This document shows, piece after piece, positions 35,413 through 44,650 of a stretch of 64,000 nt of DNA. The stretch is from Ahniella sp. (GTDB taxonomy: Bacteria > Pseudomonadota > Gammaproteobacteria > Xanthomonadales > Ahniellaceae). The notes beneath the pieces are model-generated. The model was not told the DNA's origin. It was given only the letters and a program-made list of their open reading frames with translations, and did no database searches. The stretch is taken from assembly GCA_016712105.1 (NCBI GenBank), contig JADJRU010000012.1, forward strand, positions 1-64,000, given 5' to 3'. The position numbers were made by a program, and so were the translations under genes. Within the stretch, counting starts at the first letter, position 1. Every line of letters starts with the position of its first letter.

Positions 35413-36386
35413 GCATGGAGCCTGAATCCGATCGTGGCGCCGTACGTATCCGTGCTGGCGGCAGCTTCTGGCAGAACCTGACGCAACGGCACCGGGATGC
35501 TGCCGGCAAAGCCTGGGCACGGCTGCGCCAGGCGCCACTGAGCGCCGCATTCGGTGTGTTGTTGATCGCGTTCGCCTGGCTGCTGCCCTTGATGGTGCAT
35601 TGGCTCGAACGGAATCTCGCTGGAGCAGCCGGCGACCTGGCGGGTAGCCATGGTGCTCATGTTTTCCTGAAGGTGGAACAGGATGAAGCGGCGGCAACGG
35701 CCATCGCTGAACGCTGGCGGGTCGCTGAAGCTGACCTGGAAACACGAGTCATCAGTCGTGACGAGGGCTTGCGCGAACTCGCCGAACTGCCGGGCTTCCG
35801 TGGCATCGACGCGGTCGTTGGCGACAATCCGCTGCCGGTCGTGGTCAGCATCGACCTGGCCGACCCGGCAAGACTGGAGGCACTGCTGGATGACTGGCGA
35901 AAGGACCCGGCGGTCGATTTTGTCCAGAGTGATGCCCGACTCAAACGCAAACTTCGCCATGTGCAAGAGTTTGTGGCAGCCGCTGCCTGGGTTGCCTGGC
36001 TACTGGCATTGGCCGGCGCCCTGCTGATCAGCATTCATTTGAGCCGGTTGGCGGTGAATGCCGACCGCGACGAAATCAGTGTCAGCTTCTGGCTTGGCGC
36101 CGACGATGCCCATATCCGTCGCCCCCTGCTGTACGGCGGCATGCTGCAGGGGTTCATTGGCGCCTCACTCGCCGCTATCCTTGTACTTGCCCTGGTCGCC
36201 GCCACGCACCGTGCCCTGGTCGAGTTCAGCCAGCAGTTCGCCTCCCGCATCGAACTGCTTGGACCGGATCCGCGCACTTTGTTGGCAGTGGTGGTTGCCG
36301 CGGTCGTGCTAGGCTGGCTTGGTGCATTCGTGTGCACAAGCGTTGACCTGGGCCAACTTGGACAAACCCGCGAAGATATCGAATGA
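35409..36386 (+). CDS. ftsX: Cell-division permease FtsX
   Basis: 325 residues with four membrane helices and the periplasmic loop after the first (about residues 75-190: HVFLKVEQDEAAATAIAERW, then DNPLPVVVSIDL). The C-terminal FtsX domain contains ISVSFWLGADDAHIRRPLLY. The long N-terminal cytoplasmic part is typical of gammaproteobacterial FtsX. It acts with FtsE to activate EnvC through the periplasmic loop. The stop overlaps the next start (ATGA). Confidence 0.94.
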   Translation: MSMEPESDRGAVRIRAGGSFWQNLTQRHRDAAGKAWARLRQAPLSAAFGVLLIAFAWLLPLMVHWLERNLAGAAGDLAGSHGAHVFLKVEQDEAAATAIAERWRVAEADLETRVISRDEGLRELAELPGFRGIDAVVGDNPLPVVVSIDLADPARLEALLDDWRKDPAVDFVQSDARLKRKLRHVQEFVAAAAWVAWLLALAGALLISIHLSRLAVNADRDEISVSFWLGADDAHIRRPLLYGGMLQGFIGASLAAILVLALVAATHRALVEFSQQFASRIELLGPDPRTLLAVVVAAVVLGWLGAFVCTSVDLGQLGQTREDIE

Positions 36387-37963
36387 CGGCCGTTCTCACT
36401 TCCCACATTGCCAGTGATGAACCTCGCGTCCTCGTGATCGACGGTTCCAAGGTCGCCCGCAAAATGATCGAGCAGGTGCTGAAGGCCGAGTTGCCGAACG
36501 CCGTGATCATGAGTTGCGAATCCGGCGAACAGGCCAAACCGCATCTGGAAGGCGTGGTCGACCTGATCACCACGTCCTTGTCCCTGCCCGACATGGATGG
36601 CCTCGAACTGGCCCGATACGTGCGCGAACACGCGCCGCAGGCATACATCCCGATCATCGTCGTGTCCGGTGCCGTCACCGAACGCCTGGAAAACCGCGGC
36701 TTGTCCGAGGACGTCACTGATTACTTCGACAAGTCGCTGGGGTTCGCCGCATTGGGCGAATTCATCCGCGGTTATGTCACGACGCAGGAACGCGCCTCCG
36801 GGCGTGTGTTGTACGTCGAGGACAGCAAAGTCGTGGCGCTGGCGACCCGGCGCATGCTCGAAAAATACGGCCTCACCGTCACGCACGTGACCAGCGTCGA
36901 GGATGCCCTCGCACTGATCGACACGGCGAAGGCTCAGGGCCAAGGCCCAGGCTGCGACATCGTGCTGACCGACGTCTATCTGAAGGGCGGCCTGACCGGC
37001 AAGGAACTGCTTGAGACCGTCCGCGGCCCGTATGGCATGTCGCGGGGCCAGCTGCCCATCCTGGTGATGACCGCCGATGACAATCCGGCGAATCAGGCAG
37101 CTTTGTTGCGTGTTGGTGCGAACGATCTGGTACACAAGCCGGTCGAAGAACGACTGCTGATCACCAAGCTGCTGTTTCAGTTGCGTGTCGGTCAGAACCT
37201 GCGCGCCACGCAGGCCAAACTGCTGAAACCGGCGCGTGTCGCGCTGGTCTTGTGCGATGACCCTACTCCGATGACGGAACGTCATGGCGATCGGATCCAG
37301 CTTGATCCGAGTTGGAAAACGCGTCTGCACGAGCAGTTCGAATCGGACTACATGGCCCATCTGCGGGCATTCCTGATAGCCGAGAAGCAGGCGGGCAAGA
37401 CTCTGTACCCTCCAAGCCGGCAGATTTTTGCGGCGCTCGATGCCACACCGTTCGAACAGGTCAAGGTCGTCATCCTTGGACAAGACCCGTATCACGGACC
37501 CGGCCAGGCACATGGACTCTGCTTCTCGGTCCAGGAAGGCACCGATGTGCCGCCCTCGTTACGGAACATCCAGGCGGAATTGACACGAGACCTCGGCTTA
37601 CCCAAACCATCTCATGGGCACCTGATGTCCTGGGCACAACAAGGTGTGCTGCTTCTGAATGCCGTGCTCACCGTCGAACATGGCTTGGCCGGTTCACATC
37701 AGGGCAAGGGCTGGGAACGATTCACCGATGCCATCGTCGATCTGCTGAATCGCGAGGGCGACCATCTCGTGTTCTTGCTGTGGGGCAGCCACGCACAGGC
37801 GAAAGGCAGAATGGTCGATGGCCATCGCCACCTGGTCCTGAAGGCCCCTCACCCGAGCCCGCTGTCCGCCCATCGCGGATTCATCGGCTGCGGCCATTTC
37901 TCGCGCGCGAACGAGTGGCTGGTCGCGCACGGGAAAACCCCGATCGACTGGCGGGTGGTGTAA
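36383..37963 (+). CDS. ung: Two receiver domains joined to uracil-DNA glycosylase
   Basis: One open frame of 526 residues. Receiver 1 (about 15-125: VLVIDGSKVARKM, then LITTSLSLPDMDG) has Ser where the phosphoacceptor Asp is expected. Receiver 2 (about 148-272: VLYVEDSKVV, DIVLTDVYLKGG, VMTADD, HKPV) has all key residues. A short linker leads to a complete family 1 uracil-DNA glycosylase (297-526) with GQDPYHGPGQAHGLCF and HPSPLSAHRGF. Ung removes uracil from DNA. The Ung part starts at an in-frame ATG at 37271 and has normal length (230). A TGA in the offset frame at 37258-37260 would end the receiver gene if one base were missing upstream, so two separate genes are possible. Coupled to ftsX by ATGA. 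Confidence 0.85.
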   Translation: MTAVLTSHIASDEPRVLVIDGSKVARKMIEQVLKAELPNAVIMSCESGEQAKPHLEGVVDLITTSLSLPDMDGLELARYVREHAPQAYIPIIVVSGAVTERLENRGLSEDVTDYFDKSLGFAALGEFIRGYVTTQERASGRVLYVEDSKVVALATRRMLEKYGLTVTHVTSVEDALALIDTAKAQGQGPGCDIVLTDVYLKGGLTGKELLETVRGPYGMSRGQLPILVMTADDNPANQAALLRVGANDLVHKPVEERLLITKLLFQLRVGQNLRATQAKLLKPARVALVLCDDPTPMTERHGDRIQLDPSWKTRLHEQFESDYMAHLRAFLIAEKQAGKTLYPPSRQIFAALDATPFEQVKVVILGQDPYHGPGQAHGLCFSVQEGTDVPPSLRNIQAELTRDLGLPKPSHGHLMSWAQQGVLLLNAVLTVEHGLAGSHQGKGWERFTDAIVDLLNREGDHLVFLLWGSHAQAKGRMVDGHRHLVLKAPHPSPLSAHRGFIGCGHFSRANEWLVAHGKTPIDWRVV

Positions 37964-38148
37964 GACCCCCCGGCACCGTGATTGCCTCAGACCTGGTCGG
38001 AGACATGAGATTGCCACGGCCCGCAAGCGGGCTTCGCTACGACCTCGAAATCCGAGCGCGGCGCGATCAAGCGAGCAGTGGCTGCGACGGGATTCATCGA
38101 CGAAGAGCCCGTGCCTTGCATTGAGTTGGGTGAACGCCCGCGATGGAA

Positions 38149-39051
38149 TCAGGGCGCAGCCTTCGACAAGACCTCAAGTGATTTCTTGATCTCTTCGCTG
38201 CCCGGCTCAAGGCTTGCCGCCTGTTGTGTCGCCGCCAGTGCTTCGGCATGGCGCTTCAGGTGCGACAGAATCTGCCCGCGTCGCCAGTGTGCACCGGCCA
38301 GACTCACGCCTTCGGGTGCCGTGGGCAACGCGAGGAGGGCGTCGAGGTGTGCCAGACCTTCGGTCAACTGTTTGCCACTGAGCGCCGCAAACTTGCCGGC
38401 CTGATATCGCACCACGGGATGCCCGGGATCTTTCTGCACGGCCGCGACCACAATGGGCTCGAGCTCCGGCAAGCGTTGCTCCTGCGCCAACACACCCACC
38501 ACCATCGGCAACACATCGGGGTTGGCCGCATCCAGCTTCAGTGCCGCAAGCCATTCGGCGATCGCGCCGGGACGATCCTTCTCGGAGAACTTCAACGATG
38601 CCCGGCCACGGTGACCCGCAACCGGATCGATCTTGCCGAGTTCTTCGACAACACGTTTCGCTTCCTCGACATCCCCGCCCATGAAACCGGGCGCCTGGAG
38701 GTAGAACTGAACTAGACCAAGTTGCGCTTCGACATGGCGCGGGTCGAGTTCGACGGCTCGCAGGAATTCGGCCTTGACCTTGCGTGCGTAACCCGCGGCC
38801 GAGAACATGTTGGCAATCTGGGCCCGGCGACCATAGGCAGCACCCAACCAGTAATGCGCTTCGGCCGAATCCGGAGTCCGCTCGACCTCCGCTTCACCGA
38901 GTTCGATTGCCCGGTCGAGCGATGCCTCTTCGCCGGAACCAAGCAATTTGCGGATGGACTGACTGGCCGAAGTTGTTGCGGGCGCAACAGCACTCACCGA
39001 CGCAGCGATCAGACTCAGCAGGACAACAACGGCGACTTTCCGGATCCACAT
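38149..39051 (-). CDS. Exported tetratricopeptide-repeat protein
   Basis: 300 residues from ATG 39051 with a signal peptide (VAVVVLLSLIAASVSAVA). The rest is helical TPR-like repeats: SAEAHYWLGAAYGRRAQIAN, VELDPRHVEAQLGLVQFYLQ, and LAGAHWRRGQILSHLKRHAE near the end. TPR proteins serve as scaffolds; no partner is apparent. The 42-codon upstream extension at 39177 lacks similarity and overlaps intergenic DNA. About 185 bases between ung and this gene hold nothing I can recognise. Confidence 0.75.
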   Translation of the reverse strand: MWIRKVAVVVLLSLIAASVSAVAPATTSASQSIRKLLGSGEEASLDRAIELGEAEVERTPDSAEAHYWLGAAYGRRAQIANMFSAAGYARKVKAEFLRAVELDPRHVEAQLGLVQFYLQAPGFMGGDVEEAKRVVEELGKIDPVAGHRGRASLKFSEKDRPGAIAEWLAALKLDAANPDVLPMVVGVLAQEQRLPELEPIVVAAVQKDPGHPVVRYQAGKFAALSGKQLTEGLAHLDALLALPTAPEGVSLAGAHWRRGQILSHLKRHAEALAATQQAASLEPGSEEIKKSLEVLSKAAP

Positions 39052-39209
39052 GCACACTCCTTGTTGATCACGGGAGTTTGCCAAGGATCGTCGGAGGAAG
39101 GATGAACGGTATGGGTATGGCCGATCTGCAGCGGCATTGCGGTTCCGGATCCAGGAGCGCCTGATCCGGCAGAGCACCCCCGAAGATTTTCCGGGGCCCC
39201 AAATAAATT

Positions 39210-39241
39210 GACCATCGCACGCCGGGCGTCGTGCGATGGTC
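39210..39241. terminator. Strong stem-loop downstream of the H1-like gene
   Basis: GACCATCGCACG and CGTGCGATGGTC form a perfect 12-base stem with an 8-base loop. On the minus strand it is followed by AATTTATTTGG. It lies 51 bases past the stop of the H1-like gene and probably terminates it. Confidence 0.65.
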
Positions 39242-39292
39242 TGACCCTACTGGCTAAAAACTTACAGCTTTATTGCGTACAGCTTTTCTTGC

Positions 39293-39550
39293 TTAGGCTT
39301 TCTTTGCAGCGGCTTTCTTTGCAGCAGGCTTCTTGGCAGCAGCCTTCTTCGCTGCCGGCTTCTTGGCAGCAGCCTTCTTGGCGGCAGGCTTCTTGGCAGC
39401 CGCCGGCTTCTTGGCAGCGGCAGGCTTCTTGGCAGCAGCCTTCTTCGCTGCCGGCTTCTTCGCAGCAGCCTTCTTGGCCGCTGGCTTCTTGGCTGCCGCT
39501 TTCACGGTCGCCACTTTCTTCACTACTTTCTTCGTCGTTGCTGCTTTCAT
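39293..39550 (-). CDS. Histone H1-like Lys/Ala/Pro-rich DNA-binding protein
   Basis: 85 residues from ATG 39550: a short head MKAATTKKVVKKVATVKAAA followed by repeats of KKPAAKKAA type with almost no other residues. This matches bacterial H1-like tails (AlgP, HctB-like, KAAP repeats) that bind DNA without sequence preference and compact the nucleoid. Length among strains is expected to vary with repeat number. AGGAGC precedes the ATG. It may act as a nucleoid or regulatory protein; its target is unknown. Confidence 0.8.
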   Translation of the reverse strand: MKAATTKKVVKKVATVKAAAKKPAAKKAAAKKPAAKKAAAKKPAAAKKPAAAKKPAAKKAAAKKPAAKKAAAKKPAAKKAAAKKA

Positions 39551-39981
39551 GGGTGTTGCTCCTCTTGGTTGGCAGATTGCCCGGTAAAACTCAAACGCAG
39601 ATACCGACTGCCTCGGTATCCGAGAAATTTGGGGAAGTGAACTTGGCGCCGCGTGCCGCGCTGAAGAGAACAACGACCGATCGCGAGAGAGGCGATGCCT
39701 CACATTCGCGCGATGCTTGGAATTCGATCGATGTGGTGTCTGTCTTGTTGAAATTCATTTTTAATGATGCTTGTCACGCGGGCGCAAAACTAATCGTTGT
39801 CTGCTTGACTGTCAACACGTTTCGTGCGTAACGACTCAAAGAAATGCAATTGCGTGGTTTCTTTCGCACAGCTCGATCGCACATCGAACTCATCGCGCGC
39901 ATCGACAGAGTGGCACATCACGCTTCGTCGTGCAGTCATCGTGCGTGCCGAGCACGCGAATCGCATGGCATCATCGCAGCC
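39551..39981. other. 431-base intergenic region between the H1-like and oligopeptidase genes
   Basis: Divergent intergenic DNA holding the probable H1-like promoter on the minus strand. A locally AT-rich stretch (around 39745-39770) stands out from the GC-rich surroundings. I see no coding capacity, RNA gene or repeat in it. The small ORFs crossing it lack start sites and protein-like composition. Confidence 0.5.
39787..39815 (-). promoter_or_regulatory. Possible sigma-70 promoter of the H1-like gene
   Basis: On the minus strand a perfect TTGACA (39815-39810) is followed after 17 bases by TAGTTT (39792-39787). It would give a leader of roughly 230 bases before ATG 39550. Confidence 0.4.
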
Positions 39982-42199
39982 ATGAAACCAATCTTCAGCC
40001 TGCACAACCTGACCTTCGTGCTGATCACCGCATTGAGTTGCGCAACTCAGTCACTGTCCGCACAAGACCGCGACACGAGTCTCTCCCAAGAGCCACCCAA
40101 AGCGCGGCGCGCCGACCATGTGGTCGACGCACCCTTCGGCAGTCGCATCGATCCTTACTATTGGATGCGGACGACAGTCGTCGAGCGACGAGGTCTTGTC
40201 GCACCTTCAGGCGGAGAACCGCTACGCACGCGGAACATTGGACCACTTGCGACCGAGCATGGGCGAGCTGCTCTTCGAAATGCGTCGGCGCGTTGCCGAG
40301 AACGACTGTGGTGTTCCGGTTGCCAAGAACGGCATGTTCTACCAGTCCTGCTTCAATGAAGGGCGCCAGTATCCGGTTCACCTGCGGCGAACGGGCCTGA
40401 AGCAGCGCAAGGAACAGGTGCTGCTTGACCTCAACGAACGCGCGAACGGGCTTCGCTACTACGCACTGGGCAGCATGGTGGTCAGCCCGGACAACCGCCT
40501 GCTGGCATGGACGGAAGATCGCGTCGGCCAGCGTCGATACGAACTCCACATCAAGGAGATCGCGAGCGGCCAGGAGCTGGTGACGCCAGTGACCGACGTG
40601 GACGCGAGTCTCGCGTGGAGTGACGACAGCCTGCTGTACGTCGCCAAGGATCCGCGTACGATGCTCGGCAACCGGGTCATGCGACATCGTCTGGGCGGCG
40701 CCGTCGCGGACACCGTGGTCTACACGGAGCCGGACAACCGGTATTTCCTCAACGTCCGGCGCAGTCGGTCCGAGCGGTTTGTCATGATCGGCAGTTCTTC
40801 GACCGAGTCGACGGAGTGGCGGTATGCGCGCAGCGACGATCCGTCGCTTGGTTTCCAACTGGTCTATCCGCGGGAGTCCGGCCATGAGTACGAGGCCGAA
40901 GATCACGGAAATGAGTGGGTGGTGCTGAGCAACTGGCAGGCCGATAACTTCCGCCTGCTGCGGACACCGATCAGTACATCGACCGACCGCAATACATGGC
41001 GGGAATGGCTCGCACACGATCCGGCACATCTGCTGGAATCCATGACCGTGTTGCGCGATGCAGTGATCATCGCCGAGCGCCACAATGGTCTTCGCAGACT
41101 GCGCGTGAAATCCTGGGCCGATGGACAGGAGCGAACGATCACGTTTCCGGACAGCAGTTACGTGGCCACCGCGAACGCCAACCCGGTGTTCGCGACCAGC
41201 ACATTCCGTCTGAGCTACTCATCACTGGCCACACCGACCTCGATCTACGAGTACGACCTGGCGAGCGGTGAACTCGAATTGCTCAAGCGCGAACCGGTAC
41301 TCGGAAAGTTCAGGCCGACGAACTACGTTTCTGAACTGATCTTCGTCCCGGCACGGGATGGCCAGCGGATTCCGGTTTCACTGCTGTATCGGAAGCGGGT
41401 TGGCGCACGCGCCAAGTCACCGATGCTGATCACCGGCTACGGCGCCTACGGCAACTCGAGCGATCCGTATTTCAACAGCAGTCGATTGAGCATGGTGGAT
41501 CGCGGGGTGCTGATCGCGATCGCCCATGTTCGTGGCGGAGAGGAAATGGGTCGCTCGTGGTACCAGCAGGGCCGGCACCTTTCCAAAATGAATACCTTTA
41601 CCGACTTCATCGACGCCACCGACCATCTGGTGAGCGAGGGATGGGCGGACCCGACGCGTGTCGTGGCACAAGGTGGCAGTGCCGGTGGCCTGCTTGTGGC
41701 GGCGGTGGCCAACATGGCACCCGACCGGTATCGGGCGATCATTGCGCACGCGCCGTTCGTCGATGTGGTCACGAGCATGCTGGACGCCAACCTCCCGCTG
41801 ACCTCGAATGAATACGGCGAATGGGGCAATCCCGACTACAAGACCGACTACGAGTACATGCTGCGTTACTCGCCCTACGACAATGTGCGAGCGCAGAAGT
41901 ATCCGGCGATGATGGTCTCGACCGGGATCTTCGATACTCAGGTGCCCTACTGGGAACCGGCCAAATGGGTGGCCAAGTTGCGAACCATGAACCAGTCGGA
42001 CGCGCCGATCACCCTGATGTCGAATCTGTACGCGGGCCACAGCGGCAGTTCCGGCCGATACCGCCGATTCAAGGAGCAGGCATTGAACCAGGCATACGTA
42101 CTCGACCAGATGGGCATCAAGGTCCACATCACCCGGAAACGTCACGTCAACTGGCCGAAGCGAACCGTCGATGGCGAGTTCTTTGTCCGCTCCCGATGA
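39982..42199 (+). pseudogene. Prolyl oligopeptidase family (oligopeptidase B-like), two -1 frameshifts
   Basis: Begins at ATG 39982 with a signal-like N-terminus (LTFVLITALSCATQSLSAQ). DHVVDAPFGSRIDPYYWMR leads into the S9 propeller, but the frame breaks twice within 20 bases: near 40168-40170 (the expected WMRDDSR needs one more G) and near 40182-40184. The rest (SDEVLSHLQAENRY onward) continues in one frame to 42199. The catalytic part is intact: Ser in QGGSAGGLLVAAV, Asp in IFDTQVPYWEPAKW, His in YAGHSGSSGRY. The C-terminus ends with an unusual basic tail (KVHITRKRHVNWPKRTVDGE). Restored length is about 739 residues. These enzymes cleave short peptides after basic or proline residues. Confidence 0.82.
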
Positions 42200-42267
42200 C
42201 CCTTCATCGGCCTCTGCGGCGGCGGTTTCGATGTAGTCTTTGCGTCTGACTTGAGTAAGGAGCCCCC

Positions 42268-42408
42268 ATGCGTCGCCAACCGATTCCCGTGCGCCTGATC
42301 CCCTTGATGGCGCTCCTGCTGATGACCGCCACTCTGCTTGTCGGCTGCGGCCAAAAGGGCGACCTGGTTCGACCCGAAGCGCCCAAGGCAGCTCCCGCGG
42401 CGACTTGA
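42268..42408 (+). CDS. lptM: LPS translocon maturation lipoprotein LptM (YifL-type)
   Basis: 46 residues, too short for routine ORF lists. Signal peptide with lipobox LVGC, then the family signature CGQKGDLVRPEAPKAAP. LptM helps LptD fold at the Bam complex. AAGGAG lies upstream of the ATG at 42268. The stop is four bases before dapF, the conserved lptM-dapF pairing. Confidence 0.9.
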   Translation: MRRQPIPVRLIPLMALLLMTATLLVGCGQKGDLVRPEAPKAAPAAT

Positions 42409-42412
42409 TCCC

Positions 42413-43243
42413 ATGCCGATTCCTTTTACCAAGATGCACGGCATCGGCAACGATTTCGTGATCCTGGATCGACGCGAACACAACACGCCGCTGTCGGCCA
42501 CCCTGGCGACACAACTCGCCGATCGACACTTCGGTGTTGGCTGCGACCAGGTCATCACGATCGAACGCGCCGATTCCGGTGCTTCAGCGCGCTACCTGAT
42601 CTTCAATCAGGACGGCAGTCGCGCCGGGCAGTGCGGCAACGGCCTGCGATGTGTTGCGGCATGGCTGTGGCGCGCGTCCCCCGAACTCGGCGATACGCTC
42701 GAGCTTGAGGGTGATGCAGGACGTATGGTGTGCGAACGACTGCCTGGCGGATTGATTCGTGCAGCGATCGGCACGCCCCAGTTCGAACCTGCCAAGGTAC
42801 CGTTTGTCGCCAGCCAGGAATCCGGCCAATACCTGCTGGGTGTCGAGGGCAGGTCGATTGAAATCGGCGTGGTGTCGATGGGTAATCCACATGCATTGGT
42901 GGTCGTCCCGAGCATCGATTCGGCCCCGGTCGCAGAACTCGGGCCTCGGATCGAGCGCCACAGCCGATTCCCGGATCGTGTCAACGTCGGCTTTGCCGAA
43001 CTCGTTGATCGCGGCACGATCAAACTCCGTGTGTTCGAGCGCGGCGTCGGCGAGACCCTGGCCTGCGGCAGCGGCGCCAGCGCTGCGGTCGCCATTCTGC
43101 GCCTGCGCGGACTGGTCGATCCACGGGTCACCGTACTCCTGACCGGGGGCACACTGTCTATTGAATGGAATGGACGCGGCGAACCTTTGTCGATGACCGG
43201 CCCGACCCGATTTGTCTTTGATGGAACCTGGAACGATGACTGA
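42413..43243 (+). CDS. dapF: Diaminopimelate epimerase
   Basis: 276 residues; converts LL- to meso-diaminopimelate for lysine and peptidoglycan. MPIPFTKMHGIGNDFVILD at the start and both catalytic cysteines are present (GQCGNGLRC and ETLACGSGASA). Length is standard. I chose ATG 42413 because the family starts there; an upstream ATG lies inside lptM. lysA is not adjacent. Overlaps the DUF484 start by eight bases. Confidence 0.97.
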   Translation: MPIPFTKMHGIGNDFVILDRREHNTPLSATLATQLADRHFGVGCDQVITIERADSGASARYLIFNQDGSRAGQCGNGLRCVAAWLWRASPELGDTLELEGDAGRMVCERLPGGLIRAAIGTPQFEPAKVPFVASQESGQYLLGVEGRSIEIGVVSMGNPHALVVVPSIDSAPVAELGPRIERHSRFPDRVNVGFAELVDRGTIKLRVFERGVGETLACGSGASAAVAILRLRGLVDPRVTVLLTGGTLSIEWNGRGEPLSMTGPTRFVFDGTWNDD

Positions 43244-43928
43244 CTTTGCCACCCGCCGTGATCTCGATGTTCTGGATGTCGCCGGCTTTCTGCGCCGCAA
43301 CCCCGACTTTCTGAGTGAGTTCCCCGACCTCGCACTGACGTTGCGACTGCCTCGCCACGAAGGCGCCAGCACGTCTTTGGCCAGCTACCAATTGGATGTC
43401 CTCCGCGACAAGAACCGCGCGTTGACGCGACGACTGCAGGAACTGATCAGCATCGCCCAGGACAACGAACACCTGGTCGCTCGTGTGCATGGATTCACGC
43501 TGAGCCTGATGCGCGCCCACTCGGTGGCAGACACCCTGTCGACTGTCGCGGCAACACTGACGGAGGATTTCCACACCGATCTGGTCCGGGCCGTATTGTT
43601 TCGGAAACCGGACGGTTTTGCGCCGGACTGGTTGCGTGTCGCATCACGCGACGACGCCGGGCTTGCGCCCTTTGCGGAGTTCCTGGCCAATGACCAGCCG
43701 CTTTGTGGTCGCCTCAACGACGACAAGCTTGAGTTCCTGTTTGGGGCCGATGCCACACGCGCTGCGTCCGCCGCACTCTTGCCGATCGAAGGGCATGGTT
43801 TTCTGGCGATCGCCAGCAAAGACCAGAATCGGTTTCACCCAGGAATCGGCACGATGTTCCTGAAGCTGATGGCGGAGGCGGTCGGCGCGGCGCTTTCACG
43901 ATTTGAGCCGGCTGCACCGAAGTCATGA
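43236..43928 (+). CDS. DUF484 family protein
   Basis: 230 residues. N-terminal helices (VAGFLRRNPDFLSEFPDLAL) and a coiled stretch (DKNRALTRRLQELISIAQDNE) precede a GAF-like domain, as in DUF484. Function unknown. In many gammaproteobacteria it sits between dapF and xerC; here a phosphatase gene replaces xerC. Overlaps dapF upstream and its stop overlaps the phosphatase start (ATGA). Confidence 0.9.
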   Translation: MTDFATRRDLDVLDVAGFLRRNPDFLSEFPDLALTLRLPRHEGASTSLASYQLDVLRDKNRALTRRLQELISIAQDNEHLVARVHGFTLSLMRAHSVADTLSTVAATLTEDFHTDLVRAVLFRKPDGFAPDWLRVASRDDAGLAPFAEFLANDQPLCGRLNDDKLEFLFGADATRAASAALLPIEGHGFLAIASKDQNRFHPGIGTMFLKLMAEAVGAALSRFEPAAPKS

Positions 43929-44476
43929 AGCGAGCCTGGCTCTTTGTCGTCCTGCTCCTGCCGCTGCCGGCTTTGGCGCGCCCGGATGAATGGGCGAAAC
44001 CCATCCCGAACGACACCTTGCCGAACCTGCATCAGGTCAGCCCGACGATCTATCGCAGCGCGCAGCCGGAAGCAGGTTCGCAAGAGGCACTGACCGAACT
44101 GGGAATTCGCTCGGTCATCAGCTTGCGCTTCAACCCGGATCGCGCTGAATTGTTGCCCGAGATCACACGGATCCATGCACCGATCGAGTCGTGGGATGTC
44201 GATCACGATGAAGTGATGCGGGCGCTGCGGGCGCTCATCGATCCGGAGAACCAACCGGTTCTGCTGCACTGCCGACATGGCGCCGATCGCACCGGCACCG
44301 TGATTGCGGCTTATCGGATCGTGGTGGAAGACTGGACGGCGGAAGCAGCCATCGAGGAAATGCGCAACGGCGGTTACAACTACCACGCCATCTGGACCAA
44401 CATGCTGCGATATCTTCGCAAACTTGACGTGGCCGCAGCGAGAGCGGAGCTGGGCATGGGAACACCCGAGAAATAG
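43925..44476 (+). CDS. Exported dual-specificity/tyrosine-type phosphatase
   Basis: 183 residues with a signal peptide (RAWLFVVLLLPLPALA), so the mature enzyme should be periplasmic. The phosphatase loop is HCRHGADRTG (H-C-x-x-G-x-x-R), with the upstream general acid region in ESWDVDHDEV. Such exported DSP-like enzymes are poorly characterised; substrates could be phosphotyrosine or phosphorylated sugars or lipids. It occupies the place of xerC after DUF484. Confidence 0.83.
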   Translation: MKRAWLFVVLLLPLPALARPDEWAKPIPNDTLPNLHQVSPTIYRSAQPEAGSQEALTELGIRSVISLRFNPDRAELLPEITRIHAPIESWDVDHDEVMRALRALIDPENQPVLLHCRHGADRTGTVIAAYRIVVEDWTAEAAIEEMRNGGYNYHAIWTNMLRYLRKLDVAAARAELGMGTPEK

Positions 44477-44606
44477 GCGCCCAGGTCAGGCCGGGTCGTC
44501 CACCGTAAAGGGATCTGACAAGCGCCGCTCGATCGGCCGATTCTCGAATCCAGTCTGACAGGCTGCTTTTCAACAGCCCGCCAGGCACGTGATTGCCGGG
44601 TAGACA

Positions 44607-44641
44607 CCTCGGGCCGACCGGATACCGGATCCAGCCCGAGG
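44607..44641. terminator. Stem-loop after the first acidic-protein gene
   Basis: CCTCGGGC and GCCCGAGG pair around about 19 bases, 10 bases after the acidic-protein stop (minus strand). A nearly identical element stands at 46365-46399 after the paralogue. There is no T-run, so it may be a processing or stability element instead of a classical terminator. Confidence 0.45.
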
Positions 44642-44650
44642 CTTGTTCGG

